A DNA stretch of 64,000 nt from Dehalococcoidia bacterium (GTDB lineage Bacteria > Chloroflexota > Dehalococcoidia > Lucifugimonadales > UBA3495), in NCBI GenBank assembly GCA_022450395.1, contig JAKUQE010000013.1, positions 1 through 64,000 on the forward strand, read 5' to 3'. Every line of letters starts with the position of its first letter. Position 1 is the stretch's first letter. A program made the position numbers and the translations under genes. This document shows, one piece after another, positions 21,571 through 30,334 of the stretch. The notes beneath the pieces are model-generated. The model made no database searches, had not been told where the DNA came from, and saw only the letters and a program-made list of their open reading frames with translations.

Positions 21571-21822
21571 TCAGACCACGAACAACAGTATGACCGCCAC
21601 GATCAATGCGTAGATGCCCAATGCCTCCGCGAAGGCGATGGCCAAAATCATATTCACTTGAATCTGGGCGGCGGCCTCGGGGTTGCGGCCGATGGCGCCC
21701 ATGGCGCCGGCGCCCAGGATACCGATTCCAATGCCGGGACCAACCACACCCAATCCGATAGCTAGCCCCGCTCCGATGAACTTCGCAGCTTCTGGTGCGA
21801 ACTGCAAAAGGACGAGATCCAT
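21571..21822 (-). CDS. atpE: F1Fo ATP synthase subunit c
   Basis: GAGLAIGLGVVGPGIGIGILGAGAMGAIGRNPEAA...ILAIAFAEALGIYALIVAVILLFVV. Confidence 0.97.
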   Translation of the reverse strand: MDLVLLQFAPEAAKFIGAGLAIGLGVVGPGIGIGILGAGAMGAIGRNPEAAAQIQVNMILAIAFAEALGIYALIVAVILLFVV

Positions 21823-21953
21823 GACCGTTTGGCCTCCTAGAATGATTTTATAGTCTCAAAAACGCCTTGAATCCAGATCACCTGCCGGTCCCGTTCCCTT
21901 CGACGGCCTCGGGACTGGCTATCCAACATTTTTCACCGGGCTTCCCGGTCCGG

Positions 21954-22976
21954 TTAATGCTCCTGGTGGCTCACTGCCACCGACAAGAATACCAAGGTGA
22001 GAGACGCGAATATGACGGCCTGAATCAATCCTACCAGCAACTCCAACCCGAAAACAAACTCCACGGCCACGAATGGAACCAGGAACGTTATCATGACCAC
22101 CAGAATCTCTCCGGCGGTCATGTTGCCGAAAAGCCGGAAGGTGAAGCTGACTATCCGGACAAATTCGCTGATCAACTCTAAAAAACCCACGAAGGCGTCG
22201 ATTAAACCCGAAGGGCGGAGCCGCAACAGGCCACCTATGGCGAAGAACTTTTTAAAGTAGCCTAGCCCGTGCGACCTTATCCCCCAGTATTCGACGAATA
22301 CAAAGGAGATCAGGGCTAAGGCCAAAGGGAAGTTTAAATCTGTGCCAGCGGACCGAAGCAGATGGGCTTTGATCTCACCGTCCTTGGTGAATCCCAAGAA
22401 TTGGTAAAAGGGCAGCAGCGCTAGCCAGGCGTTGAAAAGCACGAAGAAGAAGATCGTCGCCACAACCGGGAACGCCTTCCGTCCCATCTCCGGGCCCAGA
22501 ACACTGCCGCAGAAATTCAAGGCCGCCTCGATGAGCGTCTCTACGAGGCTTTGAAACCGGCCCGGCACCAAGCTTTTCTTCCGGGAACCCAAAACGAAGA
22601 AAAGAACCAACATCACGGTGGCGAACCATGCCGATAGCAAAGTGTTGGTTACGGCGAATTGCATTATAGGCAGGGGAGTGGAGTGGGCTTCTCCCTCTTG
22701 AGCTTCTTTTGCTGCGGTTCCCTCTTTGTGGTCCGCATCTTTTTGCGGCTCTTCCACGTGATCTTTGGCCGGAGTCAGCCCGAGGTGTCGGTCACGAACC
22801 GACGCGGGGAACACCGGTTGTGGAGGGAGATGAATCTCCGGCCTGGGCACATAACCGTCGCCAAGGCCCAAGATCTTTTGACCTATGACGCCCATTACGG
22901 CCCCGGCCAGCAAAAGGGCCAGGAGCCCTAATCCAGCCAACACGAAGAGGTTCCTGGCAGCGCTGCCCGATGGCAC
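21954..22976 (-). CDS. atpB: F1Fo ATP synthase subunit a, with ~100-aa N-terminal extension
   Basis: C-terminal FRLFGNMTAGEILVVMI...GLIQAVIFASLTLVFLSVAVSHQEH; extra N-terminal TM plus charged linker. Confidence 0.94.
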   Translation of the reverse strand: MPSGSAARNLFVLAGLGLLALLLAGAVMGVIGQKILGLGDGYVPRPEIHLPPQPVFPASVRDRHLGLTPAKDHVEEPQKDADHKEGTAAKEAQEGEAHSTPLPIMQFAVTNTLLSAWFATVMLVLFFVLGSRKKSLVPGRFQSLVETLIEAALNFCGSVLGPEMGRKAFPVVATIFFFVLFNAWLALLPFYQFLGFTKDGEIKAHLLRSAGTDLNFPLALALISFVFVEYWGIRSHGLGYFKKFFAIGGLLRLRPSGLIDAFVGFLELISEFVRIVSFTFRLFGNMTAGEILVVMITFLVPFVAVEFVFGLELLVGLIQAVIFASLTLVFLSVAVSHQEH

Positions 22977-23218
22977 TAACTATTACTCCCGTTATCGTTT
23001 TTGCCTTGGCTCGCCGCCGCGTTCAAGAGGGGTTGGACCATTTTATAGAGTCCCCAAAACGCGACCACGGAACCCAACAGAATACCCAGCAACATAAAGA
23101 GGGGTTTGGTTTCTAATAGCCCGTCTAGTGCAAGCCCGCCCACAATACCGAACACGATGCATAGGGCGACATACCAACCCAGGCCCGTGAGCCTTACAGC
23201 CAGGACCCACAGATTCAT
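22976..23218 (-). CDS. AtpI/AtpZ-like ATP synthase accessory membrane protein
   Basis: Two-TM ORF at head of atp operon, overlaps the atpB start. Confidence 0.78.
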   Translation of the reverse strand: MNLWVLAVRLTGLGWYVALCIVFGIVGGLALDGLLETKPLFMLLGILLGSVVAFWGLYKMVQPLLNAAASQGKNDNGSNS

Positions 23219-23301
23219 CCTTGCCGCCGAGCCTGGTGAATGTTATCAGGATGCTTTTTAAAAGTCAATTGAGGCCCTCACTAGGGGATTCGACGGCCGG
23301 G

Positions 23302-23342
23302 AAAACGGAAAACGGCCCTGGCGCTGATAACGCCGGGACCGT
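23302..23342 (-). terminator. Terminator hairpin downstream of bifunctional nuclease gene
   Basis: Minus strand ACGGTCCCGGCG-TTATCA-GCGCCAGGGCCGT then TTTTCCGTTTTC; one mismatch. Confidence 0.6.
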
Positions 23343-23368
23343 CCAATTTTTTTGGGGACTGGGGGACT

Positions 23369-23929
23369 TTACCTACCTGATTGCGACTTGCCGAAGTCCT
23401 CCAGGTCCAATGTGTCGATGAAGTCGGTGAAAGCGGACATGCGCCGTATGTCCTCTTCCTTCAATTCGACGGGCTTTTCATCCGAGGTCTGATCGCCTTC
23501 TCCAGGCATCAGTGGTTTGCCGGTTTCTTTGTCCAGAAGAATCCCCGCTTTGTCGAGCACCGATTCTTCGACGTAGATCGGTACCTGGGCGCGAACGGCC
23601 AAGGCCACCGCATCGCTGGGCCGGCAGTCTATCTCCTGGGAAGTACCGTTGGATTTAAGTGAGATCTTGGCGAAGAAGGTGTCGTTCTGGAGGTCATTTA
23701 CCAAAATGTGCTGGACGGAAGCGCCCAGGATGTCAATCACAGTGCGTAACAGGTCGTGGGTCAATGGGCGGGGAACGCTCAAGTCTTGCAGTTTGACGGC
23801 GATGGCGTCAGCTTCCGCCGGCCCGATCCAAATAGGCAAGTAGCGGTCCGAGTCTTTTTCCTTGAGGATTACAACCCGCTGGTAGTTCATCGGGCTGACC
23901 CGGATGCTATCGATGGTCATCTCAAGCAT
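23369..23929 (-). CDS. Bifunctional nuclease family protein (DUF151)
   Basis: LPIWIGPAEADAIA...RPLTHDLLRTVIDILGASVQHILVNDLQNDTFFA...IDCRPSDAVALAVRAQVPIYVEESVL. Confidence 0.94.
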   Translation of the reverse strand: MLEMTIDSIRVSPMNYQRVVILKEKDSDRYLPIWIGPAEADAIAVKLQDLSVPRPLTHDLLRTVIDILGASVQHILVNDLQNDTFFAKISLKSNGTSQEIDCRPSDAVALAVRAQVPIYVEESVLDKAGILLDKETGKPLMPGEGDQTSDEKPVELKEEDIRRMSAFTDFIDTLDLEDFGKSQSGR

Positions 23930-24210
23930 TAAAGCTGCCTCCGCTTATCACCCTGTACGCCTAAGGATTGTATTCCTTGGCCAAATTCAATGTCAACCCA
24001 AATAGACCCAGTTTACGTCCGTTTGCCACCGCTGGGGACCTCGCCTATCCCCCGTCCGGACTCCGGTGTCGCGTTTCGTATCGGCGAATCTGTCGTTCCA
24101 CAAAACCAACGAGTGGTTGCGTCTCTGAGCGAGGTTGCGGCAACTCATATAACGCCTCGAGTGTATAATTGCCAATCAATCGATAGTAAGTAGGTAATCA
24201 CCCCTATTGA

Positions 24211-26715
24211 ATGGCGTCTGACGCCGGTAGCGGCTACGTTGGTCTCCGGAGGCTCTGGATGGATGGATTAGACAAGTATCGGGTTCCCTGGCAAGAAACA
24301 CGCTGGACCTGCCAAACGGAGGATTTCAACTTTCAGTGCACCGATGAGTTGATGCCTCTTGACCGCTTCATTGGGCAAGACCGGGCGCTGGCTGCGATAC
24401 GGTTCGGTCTGGAGGTGGACAAACCCGGTTACAACTTATTTGTGACCGGATTGACCGGTACCGGCAAAACCAGCGCGATAAAAGCCCACTTGGAAGGGAT
24501 CATCGAAGATATGGAACGACAGGAGCGAAGTAAGCCACCCTCTGATTGGTGCTACGCTTACAACTTTGACGATCCAGACCGGCCCTTTGCTCTTAGCCTA
24601 CCGGCGGGTGAGGGGAAATCTTTGCGTTCCCGGATGACCTATATCTTGGCCCTGCTTCGAGAGGAGATGCCCAAGGTATTCAAGAGCGAGCAATTCGAAG
24701 CCGAGCGCCGGGAGATGGAGGAAAAAGGGCGTTTGACCACCCAGGAAATCATGAGCGCGTTGGAACAGGATGCCCGAGATCGAGGGTTCGCAATTCAGGT
24801 CAATCAGACGGGCGTGACTATTTTCCCCATGGTGGAAAACCGGGCCATGTCTCCGGAGGAATATCAGGATCTTGAAGAGGAGCGACGAAAATCGATCGAC
24901 GAGATTCGCAACCAGTTGATGCAGCAGACCCAGGAAACGATGGCCAAAGTTCGAGAGGCGGAGAAAGAATCCTGGGACTTGATTCGCGACCATGAACGGT
25001 CGGCGGCCGAACACCGCGTTACAGATATCTTCCGTCCGACGGTCAATACTTACCGGGACGTTCCTGAAGTAAACCACTACCTTGGCCACCTGGCCGAAAA
25101 AGTGTTGGACAATCTGGATCTGTTCAAGGAAGAGGAGCCGGGCGCCGCACAATCCGCATCCCCCTCGGCCTCCGGTCCGCCTGCCGGACCGGGAAACGCG
25201 AATCCCTTCCTCGCCTTTGACATCAATCTCCTAGTGGACAACAGCAACGTGGGCAAAGCGCCTATTGTTATCGAACCTAATCCCAACTGGGGAAACCTGT
25301 TCGGCCGCATCGAACGCCGCGCCTCCATGGGCACGTATTTCAGCGACCACACAATGCTGAAACCGGGTTCGGTCCATCAAGCCAACGGGGGCTACCTGGT
25401 TTTAAACGCTCGAGACGTGTTGGGTTCGCCCCCGGTATGGGAGGGTTTGAAACGGGTCATTCGCAACCGGGAGATCCGTTTGGAAGACCCGGCTGAGCAG
25501 AGCGGGTTTTTCGTGCCCCAAGGGCTGCGCCCGGAGCCGATCCCGCTGGACATAAAGGTGATAATCACCGGTGATGAGTCTACCTACCGCCTCCTTACAA
25601 CGATGGACAATGAAGACTTTTGGGATCTGTTCAAAGTAAAGGCCGAGTTCGACAACAAAGTCGACATCACGCCGGACAACGTCGATGCATATTGTGCCTT
25701 CATCTGCCGGACTTGCGAAGACGAAGGGCTTCGGGCCTTCGGCTCCGATGGCGCGGCCAAGGTGATCGAACATGCGGCCCGAATGGTGTCCGACCAGAAA
25801 AAGCTCTCGACCCGTTTTGGCCAGATCAAAGACCTGCTGATCGAAGCGGATTACTGGGCCGGTCAGGATTCTAGTTCCTTGGTGCTGGGTAAACACGTGG
25901 AGCAAGCGTTGATACAAAAGGTCCACCGGTTGAATCAGGTGGAGGAAAGAGTTCAGGAGATGGTGGAGGATGGGTCGTTGCTGCTGGATTTCACCGGCTC
26001 CGTGGTGGGTCAAGTGAACGGGCTGGCGGTTTATGACTTGGGCGACTTCAGTTTCGGCCGCCCGTCGCGTATCACCGCTCAAACCTACGCCGGAAGGGAT
26101 GGGATGATTAACATCGAACGGGAAGCGTCCCTCAGTGGCCGCACCCACGACAAGGGCGTGCTGATCCTGAGCGGCTATTTGGGCGCCAAGTTTGGTCAAG
26201 AAAGACCATTGACACTATCCACCAGCCTCTGCTTCGAGCAGTCCTACGACGGGATTGACGGAGATAGCGCTTCCTCCACCGAGTTGTACGCCATCATGTC
26301 TAGCCTGTCCGGTCTGCCGCTGAAGCAGAACATAGCCGTTACCGGGTCGGTGAATCAGAAAGGGGAGATACAGCCCATCGGCGGAGTCAATCAAAAAGTG
26401 GAAGGCATGTATGACGTTTGCCGGATCGCCGGATTGACCGGGGACCAAGGGGTAATGGTGCCACACCAGAACCTGCGAAACCTCATGCTGCGGTCCGACG
26501 TGGTCCAGGCGATCAAAGAGGGCCGGTTCCACATATACTCCGTTAAAACCATCGACGAAGGATTGGAGATCCTGACCGGATGTCCAGCCGGCGAGCGTGG
26601 TCCGGATGGCGCGTTTCCCGAGGGGACCGTGAATTCCCTGGTGGAGAAAAGGCTGGGAGAGCTGAACCGTTCTATGCGGGGTTACTACGAGGGATTGCTG
26701 GCGCCATTAAACTAG
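24211..26715 (+). CDS. Lon-like AAA+ ATP-dependent protease (YcbZ/LonB-like, S16)
   Basis: GLTGTGKTSAIKAHLE Walker A; C-terminal S16 domain GDSASSTELYAIMSSLSGLPLKQNIAVTGSVNQKGEIQPIGGVNQKVEG. Confidence 0.94.
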   Translation: MASDAGSGYVGLRRLWMDGLDKYRVPWQETRWTCQTEDFNFQCTDELMPLDRFIGQDRALAAIRFGLEVDKPGYNLFVTGLTGTGKTSAIKAHLEGIIEDMERQERSKPPSDWCYAYNFDDPDRPFALSLPAGEGKSLRSRMTYILALLREEMPKVFKSEQFEAERREMEEKGRLTTQEIMSALEQDARDRGFAIQVNQTGVTIFPMVENRAMSPEEYQDLEEERRKSIDEIRNQLMQQTQETMAKVREAEKESWDLIRDHERSAAEHRVTDIFRPTVNTYRDVPEVNHYLGHLAEKVLDNLDLFKEEEPGAAQSASPSASGPPAGPGNANPFLAFDINLLVDNSNVGKAPIVIEPNPNWGNLFGRIERRASMGTYFSDHTMLKPGSVHQANGGYLVLNARDVLGSPPVWEGLKRVIRNREIRLEDPAEQSGFFVPQGLRPEPIPLDIKVIITGDESTYRLLTTMDNEDFWDLFKVKAEFDNKVDITPDNVDAYCAFICRTCEDEGLRAFGSDGAAKVIEHAARMVSDQKKLSTRFGQIKDLLIEADYWAGQDSSSLVLGKHVEQALIQKVHRLNQVEERVQEMVEDGSLLLDFTGSVVGQVNGLAVYDLGDFSFGRPSRITAQTYAGRDGMINIEREASLSGRTHDKGVLILSGYLGAKFGQERPLTLSTSLCFEQSYDGIDGDSASSTELYAIMSSLSGLPLKQNIAVTGSVNQKGEIQPIGGVNQKVEGMYDVCRIAGLTGDQGVMVPHQNLRNLMLRSDVVQAIKEGRFHIYSVKTIDEGLEILTGCPAGERGPDGAFPEGTVNSLVEKRLGELNRSMRGYYEGLLAPLN

Positions 26716-26735
26716 GGCGCCGCAAGCGCGGCGCC
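26716..26735 (+). terminator. Hairpin immediately after the Lon-like stop codon
   Basis: GGCGCCGC-AAGC-GCGGCGCC; no clear T-tract. Confidence 0.45.
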
Positions 26736-26765
26736 TCCATCAGGTTTGACTATCCTAAAGGCGTA

Positions 26766-26813
26766 ATCAAAACCCCCAAGGCTGACCGGCCTAGCCGGGT
26801 AGTACCTTGGGGG
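26766..26813 (-). terminator. Terminator with nested hairpin downstream of minus-strand gene 26862-27347
   Basis: Minus strand CCCCCAAGG...CCGGC-TAG-GCCGG...CCTTGGGGG followed by TTTTGATT. Confidence 0.65.
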
Positions 26814-26861
26814 ATTGTAGCGGCGGATAGCTTGATGCTGGATGTCCTGCCGGGGTTTGAT

Positions 26862-27347
26862 CTAACCTGCGGTGTGGTAGCCGTTGGCGCCGACTACGGT
26901 CTCCTCGGCCAGCATGTCTATGCCTTTCCGTACCGACTCGGTGATGTTATTTAACTGGCGTTCCAGAGCACGGAGACTGTGCAGGGCATAGGCGTCGGCA
27001 TCGACCAAACGTGACTTGGCATCGTTCTCTGTCTGCTTGATGATGCGGTTTGCCCGTTCCTCAGCCTCCGACAGGGTTTCGGTGGCCCGCTTCTGAGCTA
27101 TTTCGGTAATCTCATTCTGGTCCAGGCGTTCCCGGTAGTCATCCTCGGCCTGGGCCTTGGTTCGCCTGGCGTCTAGATTGGCTTGGTTGATGATGTGGTC
27201 TTTCTGAGAAAGAACCTCGGCGGCCGACTTAACCTCTTGGGGTATAGCTAGGCGCAACTGGTCGACCAGCTCCATTATTTTCTTCTTATCGACAAGGACG
27301 TTACCACTAACGGGCACGGCCTTGCTGGTATCGAGTAAGGTCTCCAA
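26862..27347 (-). CDS. Coiled-coil, DivIVA/ATPase-subunit-H-like protein
   Basis: Long charged helix (KSAAEVLSQKDHIINQANLDARRTKAQAEDDYRERLDQNE...). Confidence 0.6.
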   Translation of the reverse strand: METLLDTSKAVPVSGNVLVDKKKIMELVDQLRLAIPQEVKSAAEVLSQKDHIINQANLDARRTKAQAEDDYRERLDQNEITEIAQKRATETLSEAEERANRIIKQTENDAKSRLVDADAYALHSLRALERQLNNITESVRKGIDMLAEETVVGANGYHTAG

Positions 27348-27392
27348 TCGGTCAATAACGTTTATGATATCTATGATGTCCTCCTTGCCCGG

Positions 27393-27887
27393 TCAACTAT
27401 TTTCCGTGACCGGCAATCCAAATTTGGCTTGAACAGCCTCGTTGACGTGCGGGGGCACCATGCCGGTGATATCTCCCCCCAGCTTAGCTACCTCTTTGAT
27501 CAGGCTTGAACTAAGAAACATGTAGTCTTGGGAGGTCATGAAGGTAACCAAGTCTATATCCGGGGCCAGTTTGCGATTCATAAAGGCCATGTCGAATTCA
27601 TACTCGAAGTCTGACCCACTGCGCAATCCCCTGACTATGACGTTGGCGCCGGCCTCCCGGGCGAATCTCACCACTAATCCTTCGAATCCCCTCACCTCCA
27701 CGTTGGGCAGTCCCTCCAAGGATTTGGCAAATAGGCTGATCCTTTCTTCGGCGTCGAATAGCAACGACTTGGATGGCGTGGCATAGACGCCGACTATTAC
27801 TTTGTCAAAGAGCGCTGAGGCACGCTTGGCTATGTCCACGTGTCCCAGAGTTACTGGGTCGAAGCTTCCTGGATAAACGGCAGTCAC
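27393..27887 (-). CDS. coaD: Pantetheine-phosphate adenylyltransferase
   Basis: AVYPGSFDPVTLGHVDIAKRA, RGLRSGSDFEYEFDMAFMNR, SSSLIKEVAKLGGD. Confidence 0.97.
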   Translation of the reverse strand: MTAVYPGSFDPVTLGHVDIAKRASALFDKVIVGVYATPSKSLLFDAEERISLFAKSLEGLPNVEVRGFEGLVVRFAREAGANVIVRGLRSGSDFEYEFDMAFMNRKLAPDIDLVTFMTSQDYMFLSSSLIKEVAKLGGDITGMVPPHVNEAVQAKFGLPVTENS

Positions 27888-28474
27888 TCTGATTCGACCT
27901 CGTTACGATAAAAGTCCACGGCGTTATCCCCATATCGGCGTTGGGAAACCCTCCGCAGCGAGCCATGACTCGATTGCAACTCCAGATGTCTGGAGTGACC
28001 CGCCACCACCATTCCCCCTTGAGCTACTAGATCAGGAGTTGAGGCCATCGCTTCCAACACCTCGTCCATCTCTTGCAATTTGTATGGAGGATCCAAGAGA
28101 ACCACTTGATAAGGGCCCTCCAGATTTCCCAGAGTCTGCAAGACCGCTCCAGTGCGGACCCTGGCCTGGGCACTGAACCCCGTGGTTTTTAGATTTGCCT
28201 GGATGACGGCGCATTGCCGCCGGTCTAGGTCCACGAAATCTGCCCATCCCGCCCCCTGACTGAGGGCTTCTATCCCCAGACTCCCGGTACCGGCGTACAG
28301 GTCTAGCACCCGTGCGTCCCGGTATAGGCTGGCTTGGAGAATGTTAAAGATGGCCGCTCTCACACGTGCCGTGGTAGGCCGGACCTCGGAAGACACCGCC
28401 CCTTTCAGCAGGCGTCCCTTGGCTTTACCGGCTGCCACACGCATAATATTGCTTCGCGGGAATTTCTTGGTCAC
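27884..28474 (-). CDS. rsmD: 16S rRNA (guanine966-N2)-methyltransferase RsmD
   Basis: MRVAAGKAKGRLLKG...RPTTARVRAAIFNIL...LDLYAGTGSLGIEALSQGA...VLLDPPY. Confidence 0.95.
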   Translation of the reverse strand: MTKKFPRSNIMRVAAGKAKGRLLKGAVSSEVRPTTARVRAAIFNILQASLYRDARVLDLYAGTGSLGIEALSQGAGWADFVDLDRRQCAVIQANLKTTGFSAQARVRTGAVLQTLGNLEGPYQVVLLDPPYKLQEMDEVLEAMASTPDLVAQGGMVVAGHSRHLELQSSHGSLRRVSQRRYGDNAVDFYRNEVESE

Positions 28475-28928
28475 AATTTAAGCATAATGTCAAGAAAAAT
28501 CACTCGTGGCGAACTGCCCGGTTTTGAGCAATTTCCGGGCACTAGGATTCAGCCGAACGCTCCGATATCAACTATCCTACACCATCGGGAGTGTGAATCG
28601 GCGGGAAGTGGGCACACTTAAATCGCCGGGTGGATATCTTACGGATAATTCGGCCGGGAGGATGCCTCAGGCGGACTCTGCCGGAAAATCGCGACCGGAG
28701 ATCGCTGTGTAATTCTCTAACACGTTTCATACATAACTCACCGGCAACGTTAATTTCCCCCTGTGATAATCGCTCTTGAGAGACTGCGGACACCCGGCCC
28801 CGCCGCGGCTTCCGATTCTCCGTGAAAGCCTCACCGATGGGCAGGATCCGGTGCGCCCGATTCGGTTAGGGTGTTGGCGTCAACTATCCCGCAGGTTCAT
28901 GCTCGTTCGCTGCCGGCGAATCCCACGC

Positions 28929-28959
28929 TTGACTACCGGCTGAATTCTGTTGCTATAAT
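28929..28959 (+). promoter_or_regulatory. Candidate extended -10 promoter upstream of the amino-acid binding protein gene
   Basis: TTGACT ... TGC-TATAAT (extended -10; -35 spacing 19 nt is non-optimal). Confidence 0.55.
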
Positions 28960-29050
28960 GATTCGGGAATCAGAGCGTCGCGATATCGAATGCTGGCCAA
29001 CCCCGGTTCAGCCTCCCGAAATCCATAATTTTTAAGAGGTAAATGTATCA

Positions 29051-30172
29051 ATGATTAAGCGCAGATATATTGTGGCACTGGCAGCTGTTTTATTGCTCTT
29101 GGTGGCCGCTTGTACACGTGAAGTAGAGGTTATCAAAGAGGTAGAGGTTATCAAAGAGGTGGAGGTTATCAAAGAGGTGGAGGTGGAAAAGTCCAAGACC
29201 AGCCGCCTGGACACTGTTAAGAAGCGGGGCAAGCTCATCTGCGCCAGCCGCAACGACGTTCCGGGTTACGGTTCCTTGGATGCGTCCGGCAACAACGTGG
29301 GCTTTGACATAGACCTCTGCCGCGCGGTTGCCTCCGCGGTCTTGGGCGATCCTAAAGCCATCGAGATCCGCTATATCTCGGCATCCGAACGCGGGCCGAC
29401 CATCCAGTCGGGCGAAGTGGATCTGCTGGTCCGCACCGTTACCTGGACAACTTCTCGCGACTCCCAATGGGGCAACTACGTCCAGACCATGTTCTATGAC
29501 GGACAGGGGTTCATGGTCAATAAGGCCTTGGGTATATCCAGCGCTCTGGAGCTTAAGGACGCCGTGGTCTGTGTCACCCAGGGCACCACGACGGAGCTGA
29601 ACCTGCAGGACTTCTCCAATCAAAACAATCTCAACATCTCGGCGCTGACGTTTGAAGATACCGATGCGGTGGTAGCTGCCTACCAGAGCGGCCAGTGTGA
29701 TGCCTTCACCAATGACCGCTCGCAGCTCGCGGCTTTGGGTAGCGCCTTCGACAAGCGGGACGACCACATCATTCTCCCGGAAACCATCTCTGAAGAGCCT
29801 CTAGGTCCGGTCGTTCCCCACGGTGATGATCAATGGTTCGACGTCGTAAAAACGGTAATGGCCGTGCTCATCTACGGTGAGGCCTATGGCATAACCTCAG
29901 GCAGCGTACCCTCCTCCGCTACGGGCGACACCAAGGTCGACCGTCTGCTGGGGATCGAGGGTTCATATGGTCAGGAGAGCTTGGGCATCAGCCAGACAGC
30001 GGCCCAAGACATCCTACGGGCCGTTGGCAACTACGGCGAGATCTACGACCGCAACCTGGGCCCGGGCGGCATCAACTTACCCAGGGAAAATGGACGTAAC
30101 GCCTTGTGGGCCGACGCGACTTGCACCGACTGCCCCAAGGGTGGGCAGATCTACGCCGCGCCCCTGAGGTAG
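29051..30172 (+). CDS. aapJ: General L-amino acid ABC transporter substrate-binding lipoprotein (AapJ-like)
   Basis: Lipobox LVAAC; DTVKKRGKLICASRNDVPGYGSLDASGNNVGFDIDLCRAVASAVLGD. Confidence 0.93.
   Translation: MIKRRYIVALAAVLLLLVAACTREVEVIKEVEVIKEVEVIKEVEVEKSKTSRLDTVKKRGKLICASRNDVPGYGSLDASGNNVGFDIDLCRAVASAVLGDPKAIEIRYISASERGPTIQSGEVDLLVRTVTWTTSRDSQWGNYVQTMFYDGQGFMVNKALGISSALELKDAVVCVTQGTTTELNLQDFSNQNNLNISALTFEDTDAVVAAYQSGQCDAFTNDRSQLAALGSAFDKRDDHIILPETISEEPLGPVVPHGDDQWFDVVKTVMAVLIYGEAYGITSGSVPSSATGDTKVDRLLGIEGSYGQESLGISQTAAQDILRAVGNYGEIYDRNLGPGGINLPRENGRNALWADATCTDCPKGGQIYAAPLR
29120..29191 (+). repeat. 4 x 18-bp in-frame tandem repeat encoding EVEVIK
   Basis: GAAGTAGAGGTTATCAAA / GAGGTAGAGGTTATCAAA / GAGGTGGAGGTTATCAAA / GAGGTGGAGGTGGAAAAG. 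Confidence 0.95.
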
Positions 30173-30215
30173 TGACTTTCGGGTAGTTAGGATCGATTCA
30201 ATTCAGGATAAGTAC

Positions 30216-30248
30216 AAGGGGCGGCTGGCGCATTGCTGGCCGCCCCTT
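30216..30248 (+). terminator. Intercistronic hairpin between aapJ and permease
   Basis: AAGGGGCGGC ... GCCGCCCCTT, 10-bp stem. Confidence 0.7.
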
Positions 30249-30334
30249 ATAGTTGATGCCGAACATTCCCAATGCGAACCTTCGGCGATGCGCTAGAATA
30301 AACCGACGTTTCAGAGGAGTTTCGCCTGGCGATT

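Noticed and set aside
23369-23929. Possible link of the DUF151 nuclease to a defence system
   Set aside because: Common housekeeping-type family; neighbours (atp operon, Lon-like protease) give no defence context.
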